This document shows, in pieces, positions 22,668 through 31,917 of a stretch of DNA of 64,000 bases. Origin of the DNA: Nemertoderma westbladi. Its lineage: Eukaryota > Xenacoelomorpha > Nemertodermatida > Nemertodermatidae. The stretch covers positions 1 through 64,000 of the forward strand of contig JAUCBJ010002638.1 of the NCBI GenBank assembly GCA_032718475.1, written 5' to 3'. Both the position numbers and the translations under genes were made by a program. The notes under the pieces are model-generated. The model did no database searches. It saw only the letters and a list, made by a program, of their open reading frames with translations, and was not told the DNA's origin. Within the stretch, counting starts at the first letter, position 1. Each line of letters starts with the position of its first letter.

Positions 22668-23429
22668 TAGACCAATTCCACATGTGGAATTGGTGGAACA
22701 TGAGAGTAGCCTCCAACTCCAGAATCCCTCTCCCCATCACAATCTGGCCTTCCTGGTGACCCAGGGTTTGGGCCAGAAAGGTCATCAGGAAAGGGACTCA
22801 AAGAATTGTTGGCTGCTCTCTCTCCAGTAGGGGGTGAGACAGGCAGCCGGTCAGGAGTTAACTGACGCCTGTGAGGCCGATTGTGTCCGGTAATTCCACT
22901 GGCCTCTAGTGGCCGGACCTCCGCATTGCTAATGTAATCCATAGTGGGGGTTGGGGGGTGCTTTTTTGCCGAGTCAGCTCTCGGGGCAAATACCACACCC
23001 TGGTTTGCCATTCCACAGGGTGGGTGTCGCAATGGAGTCAGATATGAGGCCCATCACCCATATCTACTCTGGCGCACATGACCTACCATTGGCTGTTACA
23101 GCTCATCTGCTGGGTCATGCCCTGTACCCTTGCTGCCAGGTGCAGGTCGCAGTGAAGTGCTCTCAGAGTGGACATGAGAACACTCTACTCCTGACCAGCC
23201 ATTGGTAGATCACCATCTGCCTGGTCAGGCCATATACCCCTGCAGTCAAGTATATGGGTCCTTAATCCAGGGCCAAGGGCGTCCTTATCCCAGAACGAAG
23301 GGGGTCCTAGTTACAGGACCAGATTTGCCCTAGTAAGAGGGTCTATGCAGCTACAGGTGGCACCTCCTTTATGCCGCATGGAGGTGGCAAGTTTTCTTGA
23401 TCAATGACCTAGAATACCTGACCTGACTG

Positions 23430-24655
23430 GGGACTTGACACAATGAACCCGGCGTAGCATTCTTGTGAATGTGCCATCCAGAGATTTTGTGTCCTCAGCA
23501 GTTAGAGCCCAGCATGGACTCCCGTAGAGGAGTACTGGAACTACTGCTGCTCTAAATAATCGGACCTTAAGTTTCTGATTAATTCTCGGTGACTTCCAAA
23601 TCCTGGAAAGCCTATTCAAGGCTGCCCATGCCTTTCCCTTACGTATTCGAAGGTCCTCACCTGACTTCCTGACCACCTGACTTTTGGTCTTTCTGGAGTT
23701 AATAAAAAGACCAACACTAGAAGCGGCATGTTCTAATTCGCTGAGGAGCCGTTGGGCTCCCTCTAATGATTCTGAGAGTACTCCTAAGTCATCAGCAAAG
23801 TCTAGATCAGTTAGGTACTTGGCAGGATTTCCTCGACTTCTGGAGCCAGTAGGTGGAGTTATCATCACCCCATCATCATTATAATGATCTAAGGACATGC
23901 GTAGAACATAGTCAACTACAATAATGAACAAGAATGGTGCAAGTGTGTCTCCTTGGAGGACGCCCCATAACACTTCAAATGGTTCTGTGTCACCGTCAAC
24001 AGTAGACACAAATGTTGTCGAACCATCATATACTGATCTGATTGCTGCAATAATTTCATCAGGAATCCCATATAATGAAAGTATGCTGAACATACGTGAG
24101 CGAGAGACTGAATCAAAGGCCTTGAAGAAGTCAACAAAGATAACAGCCAGATGCCTGTCTTTCTTTTTTGATAACTCTTCAATTATCCTTCTAAAGTAAG
24201 TGCCAAAATGGGCTCCATGGTCCCACGACCTTTACGGAACCCATTCTGATTTCCACGGAGCAGTCTCTCAATGGGATCCCTGATGCGAATTAATAGAATC
24301 CTATTGTATAGCTTTGCAGCAATCGAGATCAATGAGATTCCCCGAAAAGAACCATAGAGTGTTAGGTTGCCCTTCTTGGGAACTGGCACCAACTTATTTG
24401 TTTTCATTTCTTGTGGGACTCTTGTTGTTCGGTACATGTCTACTATGATGGGATAGATGAGCTTTAAACACTCAGGTATTTTAAAGACCTCAGGGGGAAC
24501 ACCATCTACTCCACTGGCACGATTGGTCTTAATGCTCTTTGCAGCAGCCTTCACTTCTGCAAAGGAGATATCGCCAATGGGAATATCTGGGAGTACAGAC
24601 TCAGACACTTTTACTTCTATAAAGTTATCAGGCAATACCCTGTCATATTCTCGTA
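23430..24655 (-). mobile_element. RTE-like LINE fragment (copy 3)
   Basis: Same family and orientation as copy 2, with very similar sequence. It covers the RT core (24093-23401 frame, with an intact FADD box and no stop at the position where copy 2 has one) and the start of the C-terminal domain, but it lacks the segment carrying the FCYLGS motif through an internal deletion. A 4-base insertion near 24195 shifts the frame between the two RT halves. It ends at about 24655, within the RT entry region. Confidence 0.85.
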
Positions 24656-25152
24656 ACATATTCTGGTGAACACTAGCCAACTGGCGAACTAGTTTAGTTC
24701 AGGTTAAGTTTAGTTTAGGTTTAGATTAGTTCAGGTTTAGTTCAGTTTAGGTTCCGTTTAGGTTTGGGTACGAATTGTCTGAGGTAGATTGTTTCGTACA
24801 AATTAATGTGACAGTAATGCAAAAAGATAATGTGGCATCAGTTTGATAAGAATTATAGAAAGATAAATTGTAGATAAGAATCGGTATTATCATATAGTAG
24901 TGTGAGGAATCCCGAATCCGAATGACGTATCTTATACATCCGATGAGAATCTGATTAGGACTTTCTCGAACTACACCCTGTATATCTTCAAACAAATGAG
25001 TAACTCGAGCTGAGCACCCGCTGGCTCACCTTCAATTGAAGAGGAATGTACTTAATGGATTATTATTTTTATTATTACACTCCAGACCAGGAAAATGATA
25101 GTACACAATCAACTGAGTAAAATAATATGCAATTTAAAACATACGATACATC
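24656..25152. other. short non-coding stretch with a GTTTAGGTTCA-type repeat
   Basis: At 24690-24770 imperfect repeats of TTTAGTTCAGG/TTTAGGTT occur. The rest is AT-rich and without a gene. Confidence 0.5.
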
Positions 25153-25629
25153 ATATTTGGAAGTCGCCGAGAATTAATCGGAAACTTAAGGTCCGATTAT
25201 TTAGAGCAGCAGTAGTTCCAGTACTCCTCTATGGGAGTCCATGCTGGGCTCTAACTGCTGAGGACACCAAATCTCTGGATGGCACATTCACAAGAATGCT
25301 ACGCCGGGTTCATTGTGTCAAGTACAATGCACACATCTCCAACCAGACACTATATAACATTGGAGGTGTCTCATTGCTTTCGCCGTGAGGACCAGCCAGT
25401 GCATAATCTTGTACTTTGGCAGCCTCATGGAGTGAATAAGCATGGTGGACAGCCCATGACTTTCTTGAGACGCATCTTAAAGGACACTGGTCTTGAAGAT
25501 GCGGATGATCTAGCAAATGTCATGGGTGATAGGGAGTTGTGGCGGCGCAATTTTGTCGACAAGCCAGCACAGCATTCTTAAAAATGCAGCTGCAATGCAG
25601 CATGCCGATACTAGTAGTAGTAGTAGTAG
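25153..25629 (+). mobile_element. RTE-like LINE 3' fragment (copy 4)
   Basis: Matches the C-terminal part of the RTE-like family on the + strand, from the WKSPRINRKLK segment to the 3' end. One frameshift lies near 25380. The end shows the family terminus cleanly: TGCAGCTGCAATGCAGCATG, CCGATA, then an AGT microsatellite at 25611-25629. This is the best view of the element's natural 3' end. Confidence 0.88.
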
Positions 25630-25680
25630 CAAAGTCTAGATCAGTTAGGTACTTGGCAGGATTTCCTGATGCGATTTAAT
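25629..25680 (-). mobile_element. RTE-like LINE micro-fragment with internal deletion
   Basis: Bases 25629-25667 match the RTE-like RT region seen at about 20735-20760, and 25665-25680 match the part at about 21202-21217. The two pieces share CCT at the join and are colinear on the - strand, as expected of a copy that lost about 450 bases by microhomology-mediated deletion. It is wedged between copy 4 and an unrelated LINE. Confidence 0.65.
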
Positions 25681-28600
25681 TCGCGATGCCATTTTCCAAG
25701 TGATTCGAAAGCTGAGGCCAATAAATGGCTACTAATGGTAGGAGCATATAATTTTACATCGTCTGCAAATAACTTAGAAGTTACAGGGCCTAAAATATCA
25801 GGTAAATAATTTATAAATGATATAAATAGCACGGGACCTAGGACACAACACTGGATAGTTCCAGAACGTACTCTACAGACACCAGAAATACTATTCCCAA
25901 CTAAAATCTGTTGTGTTCTATTTGACAAGAAAGCAGTTAACCAAGCTAAGAGATTACCAGTAATACCGTAATTTGATATTTTTACAATTAGCTTAGAATG
26001 TACCATCGAGTCAAATGCCTTGGCGAAATCAATATAGATTATATCAATATTGTTTCACTTATCAATTAGGTTATACCAGTTAGTGACAAATTTCAATAAT
26101 TGGGTACAAGTTGACTTACGTTTAAGAAAACTGCGCTGCGACTTATTTATAAAATTATGCAAAAATAAATATTCAGTAAATTCTTGTTATATGCACATCT
26201 CCATTATTTTACACGATACACAATGTAAGAGATACTGGGCGATAATTGCACGGATCTGATGGGTCCCCCTTTTCAAATATAGGAATTACATTGGCAGTTA
26301 GCCAAACCATTGGCAAAGCGTGCATCTAGCTAACTTAGCAAATAATGTACTAGGTAATCCATCTGGTGTACGCAAAATTGACTGTAGTCTTACTAAACAC
26401 TATGGGATACCTCACGCACGAAAAAGGGGACTTTACCATCATCATCGGAAAAATTTTCAGTAAATACCTGTGATAAAATTTCCACCTTGGTATCATTATC
26501 TATAATTATATCACCATTAAATTTCGAAGGAGAGATACCCGACTTATTATTGCATTTAGAATTTACGTATTTAAAAATTGCGTTGCGATTTCCCGAACTG
26601 AGTAGGTCTATCTTGTTCTCCTTCCACGTGGGACTTCCCGAACTGAGTAGACCTATCTTGTTCTCCTTCCACGTGGGATTTCCCGAACTGAGTAGGTCTA
26701 TCTTGTTCTCCTTCCACGTGGGATTTCCCGAACTGAGTAGGTCCATCTTGTTCTCCTTCCACGTGGGATTTCCCGAACTGAGTAGGTCTATCTTTTTCTC
26801 CTTCCGCGTGGGATTTCCCGAACTGAGTAGGTCTATCTTGTTCTCCTTCCACGTGGGATTTCCCGAACTGAGTAGGTCTATCTTGTTCTCCTTCCACGTG
26901 GGATTTCCCGAAATGAGTAGGTCTATCTTGTTCTCCTTCTGCGTGGGATTTCCCGAACTGAGTAGGTCTATCTTGTTCTCCTTCCACGTGGGATTTCCCG
27001 AACTGAGTAGGCCTATCTTGTTCTCCTTCCGCGAGGGATTTCCCGAACTGAGTAGGTCTATCTTGTTCTCCTTCCACGTGGGACTTCCCGAACTGAGTAG
27101 GTCTATCTTGTTCTCCTTCCACGTGGGATTTCCCGAACTGAGTAGGTCTATCTTGTTCTCCTTCCACGTGGGATTTCCCGAACTGAGTAGGCCTATCTTG
27201 TTCTCCTTCCACGTGGGATTTCCCGAACTGAGTAGGCCTATCTTGTTCTCCTTCCGCGAGGGATTTCCCGAACTGAGTAGGTCTATCTTGTTCTCCTTCC
27301 ACGTGGGACTTCCCGAACTGAGTAGGCCTATCTTGTTCTCCTTCCGCGAGGGATTTCCCGAACTGAGTAGGTCTATCTTGTTCTCCTTCCACGTGGGATT
27401 TTCCGAACTGAGTAGGTCTATCTTGTTCTCCTTCCACGTGGGATTTCCCGAAATGAGTAGGTCTATCTTGTTCTCCTTCTGCGTGGGATTTCCCGAACTG
27501 AGTAGGTCTATCTTGTTCTCCTTCCACGTGGGATTTCCCGAACTGAGTAGGCCTATCTTGTTCTCCTTCTGCGTGGGATTTCCCGAACTGAGTAGGTCTA
27601 TCTTGTTCTCCTTCCACGTGGGACTTCCCGAACTGAGTAGGCCTATCTTGTTCTCCTTCCGCGAGGGATTTCCCGAACTGAGTAGGTCTATCTTGTTCTC
27701 CTTCCACGTGGGACTTCCCGAACTGAGTAGGTCTATCTTGTTCTCCTTCCACGTGGGATTTCCCGAACTGAGTAGGTCTATCTTGTTCTCCTTCCACGTG
27801 GGATTTCCCGAACTGAGTAGGCCTATCTTGTTCTCCTTCCACGTGGGATTTCCCGAACTGAGTAGGCCTATCTTGTTCTCCTTCCGCGAGGGATTTCCCG
27901 AACTGAGTAGGTCTATCTTGTTCTCCTTCCACGTGGGACTTCCCGAACTGAGTAGGCCTATCTTGTTCTCCTTCCACGTGGGATTTCCCGAACTGAGTAG
28001 GTCTATCTTGTTCTCCTTCCACGTGGGATTTCCCGAACTGAGTAGGCCTATCTTGTTCTCCTTCCACGTGGGATTTCCCGAACTGAGTAGGCCTATCTTG
28101 TTCTCCTTCCACGTGGGATTTCCCGAACTGAGTAGGCCTATCTTGTTCTCCTTCCGCGAGGGATTTCCCGAACTGAGTAGGTCTATCTTGTTCTCCTTCC
28201 ACGTGGGACTTCCCGAACTGAGTAGGCCTATCTTGTTCTCCTTCCGCGAGGGATTTCCCGAACTGAGTAGGTCTATCTTGTTCTCCTTCCACGTGGGATT
28301 TCCCGAACTGAGTAGGTCTATCTTGTTCTCCTTCCACGTGGGATTTCCCGAAATGAGTAGGTCTATCTTGTTCTCCTTCTGCGTGGGATTTCCCGAACTG
28401 AGTAGGTCTATCTTGTTCTCCTTCCACGTGGGATTTCCCGAACTGAGTAGGCCTATCTTGTTCTCCTTCCGCGAGGGATTTCCCGAACTGAGTAGGTCTA
28501 TCTTGTTCTCCTTCCACGTGGGACTTCCCGAACTGAGTAGGCCTATCTTGTTCTCCTTCCGCGAGGGATTTCCCGAACTGAGTAGGTCTATCTTGTTCTC

Positions 28601-29160
28601 CTTCCACGTGGGATTTCCCGAACTGAGTAGGTCTATCTTGTTCTCCTTCCACGTGGGATTTCCCGAAATGAGTAGGTCTATCTTGTTCTCCTTCTGCGTG
28701 GGATTTCCCGAACTGAGTAGGTCTATCTTGTTCTCCTTCCACGTGGGACTTCCCGAACTGAGTAGACCTATCTTGTTCTCCTTCCACGTGGGATTTCCCG
28801 AACTGAGTAGGTCTATCTTGTTCTCCTTCCACGTGGGATTTCCCGAACTGAGTAGGTCTATCTTGTTCTCCTTCCACGTGGGATTTCCCGAACTGAGTAG
28901 GCCTATCTTGTTCTCCTTCCACGTGGGATTTCCCGAACTGAGTAGGTCTATCTTGTTCGGAAGGCTGCTTGTGATGCTGCTTTCGCAGCACATCTATGTC
29001 ACGTCTAAGTCACTTCACTACGTCGCCATAGTAGTTTTTTCTGTCTTTGCAAGCGTTAACATAAGTTGGGTAGATAATTTTAAAAGATTTAATGTTTTTA
29101 AAAGGCACAAATTTATCAATACCCTGTTTTAAAATTAAATTGAAAGAATTCCAAAAACCA
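25681..29160 (-). mobile_element. jockey/CR1-like LINE remnant interrupted by a 45-bp satellite
   Basis: Read on the - strand: a pre-RT segment (29150-28975: VPFKNIKSFKIIYPTYVNAC and LRKQHHKQ, with one stop), then a long tandem array, then the continuing pre-RT segment (NAIFKYVNSKCNNKSGISP, 26590-26400), then RT with DFAKAFDSMVHSKL and KLFADDVKLY near 26020-25750. The PQGS motif is degraded to IQCC. The frame is broken in several places, so the copy is dead. It is distinct from both the RTE-like and the L2-like elements. Confidence 0.78.
26588..28958. repeat. 45-bp tandem array, about 53 units, most with a CACGTG core
   Basis: The unit is TTTCCCGAACTGAGTAGGTC followed by TATCTTGTTCTCCTTCCACGTGGGA. 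Most units carry the palindrome CACGTG; a minority have GCGAGG, GCGTGG or TGCGTGG there. Because 45 is divisible by three and the unit has no stop in several frames, frames of 800-880 codons run through it on both strands; these are repeat artefacts. Variant units recur at spacings of 7, 12 and 20 units, so blocks have been duplicated. The array lies within the coding part of the surrounding LINE. Confidence 0.95.
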
Positions 29161-29482
29161 TTTACCATTGTACATGACTGACTGATCTGGATTCCAATTT
29201 GTACTTAGTAAATATTTTGAGAAATTAGTATTATAGTCAGCTTTTGAAGAGTCATATAATTTTAACGGGCAATTTTAATTTTAATTTTAAATTATAATTT
29301 TAAATGGTGTTAGAATATATTACACATTACCGAAGAATGATCACTAGTAGAAAAAAGGGGGATTTAACATTTACATAAGACACAAATAATATATAATAAT
29401 ATATAAGTTCATCCATTATACTTAATAATTAATATAAAAATAGCTACACTAACAAATTGTAACTTATTCAACATCAACCTAC
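29161..29482. other. intron-side flank of the PKG-like exon
   Basis: AT-rich, no coding segment. On the - strand it is the beginning of the intron downstream of the exon at 29483-29621. Confidence 0.45.
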
Positions 29483-29621
29483 CAATAACAGACTGGAACT
29501 TATGCAGTTTGCTCTTCAATTCCTCCACCACAAAATCTCGCTCTTCCAACAGGCGTTGAAGTTCCCGTATCTTTTCATCTTTTTTCTTTAGAAGTTTTTG
29601 AAGGTCTTGTAATGAACCCAT
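29483..29621 (-). CDS. first coding exon of a cGMP-dependent protein kinase-like gene (leucine zipper)
   Basis: An ATG at 29621 opens a 46-codon exon followed by a splice donor, ATTG|GTAGGT, at 29483/29482. The peptide is a heptad coiled coil beginning MGSLQDLQKLLKKKDEKIRE and ending EELKSKLHKFQSVI. This resembles the N-terminal dimerisation zipper of cGMP-dependent protein kinase I, where the zipper exon ends in a KLHKxQSV sequence before the autoinhibitory region. The exon ends one base into a codon. The remaining exons (autoinhibitor, two cyclic-nucleotide sites, kinase) should lie at lower coordinates on the - strand but none is visible in this window, so either intron 1 exceeds 29 kb and contains the genes and repeats to its left, or this is an orphan exon. 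Confidence 0.6.
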
Positions 29622-29668
29622 TATATAACTAAATTACTGTCTATTGAATTCGTTTAGTCGATATGATA

Positions 29669-29760
29669 CGATTAACTCATGGGTACCAGTAACTCGGGTA
29701 ACCGATTAACTCATGGGTACCAGTAACTCGGGTAACCGATTAACTCATGGGTACCAGTAA
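29669..29760. repeat. 34-bp direct repeat, 2.7 units, upstream of the PKG-like exon
   Basis: The unit starts CGATTAACTCATGGGTACCA at 29669, 29703 and 29737, and the copies are identical. It lies 48 bases 5' of the PKG-like start codon on the - strand, so it is in the 5' UTR or promoter. Confidence 0.9.
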
Positions 29761-30109
29761 TGTAAACGATATTATATTATCGTTATCATTTGGTTCTTAC
29801 ATAATATTTACTGAAGCCTTGAAAATCAATTATAATCGAATTTATATGAAATATCTACAACTTTCACAAATTATTACATCAATAAGTTTATATAATAATG
29901 GTAAAATCTATTGGCTCATTCCATGCAAATGTCAACCGCAGTGCCAATTTTGAAAAACTTGAATTATTGATTCTCATATCAATTTTCAGAACCAATATAT
30001 GATGTGGTTTACGAATTTAATACAAAAAACCGCATCAAAATTGGTTAACTTTCTGAAATCTGGTGTTGTTATTCGCCCGGTGTTTCGTGTTATGTGGTAA
30101 ACAGGTGTC

Positions 30110-30131
30110 CCGCACTTTACGTAAAGTGCGG
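30110..30131. other. 22-bp perfect palindrome
   Basis: CCGCACTTTAC followed directly by its exact reverse complement, with no spacer. The flanks show no longer inverted repeat. Confidence 0.95.
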
Positions 30132-30551
30132 AACAAAAAGTAGAAATATCAAAGGAAGTAGAGTAAGCGTGCATTTAGATGGAAGAACTTCAACTGGAAT
30201 AATCACAACAGACATTTAATAACTCCATATCAATCTCTGATATTAAGACACTATAAAAAAATTCATGAAGATCACATATATTTTAGTAAATATCCTCAAA
30301 TTTTTAATTCCTATTTTTAGTAGTTTTTATACTCTGAATACTATTTGTAGGCCTGTATATATATGCAAGTTGTCAGTGACAAACAGGCAGTATGGGGTCT
30401 GACTGGCTGAAAATAGATCTAGTAGTGGTAAACGTTATCGGCCTAACGGCCTGCTTCAGACTATAATTAAAGTAAGCAATTATAAAACTAACATTTAAAA
30501 TTCAAAATTCCCTCCACCAACACCAAGTAGAACATGAAACCAAACGAAGAC

Positions 30552-30567
30552 GGGGGGGGGGGGGGGG
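30552..30567. repeat. poly(G) tract, 16 nt
   Basis: Uninterrupted G run on the + strand, about 120 bases before the 5' LTR. Confidence 0.95.
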
Positions 30568-30688
30568 CTACAAATGCTATATGCTGTAAATACTAATTAC
30601 AGTATACACATTAATTGGGTCAGAACAAAATAGTGTTGCACTGTGAAATTCAAATAGTATACATCTACCATGAATACCCCACTGGCTA

Positions 30689-31917
30689 TGTAAAAGCTTT
30701 TACTGAATTGTCCGGTTATTTTTCCTTATTTTTCCCGTAAAGTACTCTGTAGTTGGTTTACCAGGCATAAAAAGGCCGTGTCCTTGCTGTACTGGTGTTT
30801 TAGCGGACATAAGAGCTATTTCTTCTGTATTTGTACTTTAGAGGACATAATCCGTAATTCCGTGACGTAAAAGCTCGATACTCTTGAAAACAGTGTCGCT
30901 ACCATGACGACGGCTAGCAGCTGATATTGCCACGTCGACGTTTCTTTGTTTCTCTGTTCTCTCGTTGTTCATGTTGACCAATCAGAGCGTTTGTGATCTC
31001 TGTGTTGGAGGTATATACAGAAACTCAGTAGTTCAGTGTTATGTTTTTGTCCAGAGCCTAAGAACCGGCTTTGGCACCTCCGTGTTTTAGTTTTTAGTCT
31101 TACACTAGTAGGTTTAATTATAAAGGGCATATATCCTTTAACGCACCTACCTGACTCATGGAATCACTGCATACTGATGACTGATGTCTGTATACTGCAG
31201 TACTGCATACACTGCATACTGTGTAACATTGTGCATACCTTTATATTGTTATACTGCTATTTACCGTCAGTTCTTCATAATATGGTTGATGAATAATTAT
31301 ATTTGGAATAACGATAAACAACCCCGAAACCCAATATTCTTGATATACCGAAGGTAAGAGAGAAGGGTTACAGATAAACGATTGTGACTTATGTTAAAGT
31401 GGTTTGAAGTGAATCTAATGTTATTTGATAGACCCTACATGATTCAGTCTGTGTTCCTTTTATATGTGACTAAAATCAGTGAAGATTGGCAGATTAGTGT
31501 GCAGTATTGTGCAGCATTGTGTATGAGTGAGTCTGTTAAAGAAGCAATTCCTAAAGAATGCGCCATATATGTGAATTATAATTAAGCCATATCGTTGTGA
31601 GTAGTTTAAGTCATAACTCTGTTTATATAGATAAAGCGCCACGTCCTAAAGGAACTGTTAATATTCCCGAAGGTGAATAATATTGTCAGAGATTATATAA
31701 TACTGTCAGTCGAATAATACATTAGGCTTACATAGCAATAAAATTAAACCGTCGAACCCAATCTCCCGGGAATATCCAGCGGGTGAATGGTCGCGCACGG
31801 ATTGGTTTCGACTAGTGTAGTGAATCAAATACTTGTCATAGACTAAAAACCGATTTAATATCTAGAAGACATCTTAATTTGGTGGGTTAAACTGCCAAAG
31901 GTCTGAAAGCGCGAACA
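30689..31917 (+). repeat. 5' LTR of the BEL/Pao-type element
   Basis: Begins TGTAAAAGCTTTTACTGAAT and ends GTCTGAAAGCGCGAACA. It is nearly identical to 41551-42781. ORFs of up to 86 codons within it are present in both copies but differ by frameshift and look fortuitous. Confidence 0.95.
31009..31040 (+). promoter_or_regulatory. candidate LTR core promoter
   Basis: A TATA-like GTATATAC (31011-31018) is followed by two TCAG initiator-like words within 25 bases. The same arrangement is conserved in the 3' LTR near 41875-41900. There is no transcript evidence. Confidence 0.35.

Larger units (their letters stand above)
19911..23429 (-). mobile_element. RTE-like LINE, longest copy (copy 2), inactive
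   Basis: Read on the - strand from about 23429 down to 19911: a GC-richer 5' leader, an N-terminal segment, an apurinic-type endonuclease, a linker, reverse transcriptase and a C-terminal domain. The 3' end reads GCATGCCGATCCTAGTAG, preceded by a self-complementary TGCAGCTGCA, which is also found in the copy ending at 25629. At 23430 it abuts another truncated copy in the same orientation. It is inactivated by a stop inside RT at about 20689 and by frameshifts. I call it RTE-like from the endonuclease and the C-terminal YLGS...WKS...LLYG segment; the exact clade is open. Confidence 0.85.
29761..30688. other. non-coding stretch between the PKG-like exon and the LTR element
   Basis: No gene seen. 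It contains a 22-bp perfect palindrome (30110-30131) and a poly(G) tract (30552-30567). On the - strand it is the upstream flank of the PKG-like exon and may carry its promoter. Confidence 0.45.

Noticed and set aside
26150-28958. 45-bp array as a CRISPR array
   Set aside because: Units are contiguous with no unique spacers, and the DNA is animal nuclear.
26487-29132. Long frames of 806-881 codons on both strands as genes
   Set aside because: They are read-through of a stop-free 45-bp repeat with a length divisible by three; the only non-repeat protein sequence at an edge belongs to a broken LINE.
31036-31296. 86-codon ORF in the 5' LTR and its longer copy in the 3' LTR as an LTR-encoded gene
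   Set aside because: The two copies differ by a single-base indel that changes the start, and composition is that of non-coding LTR.
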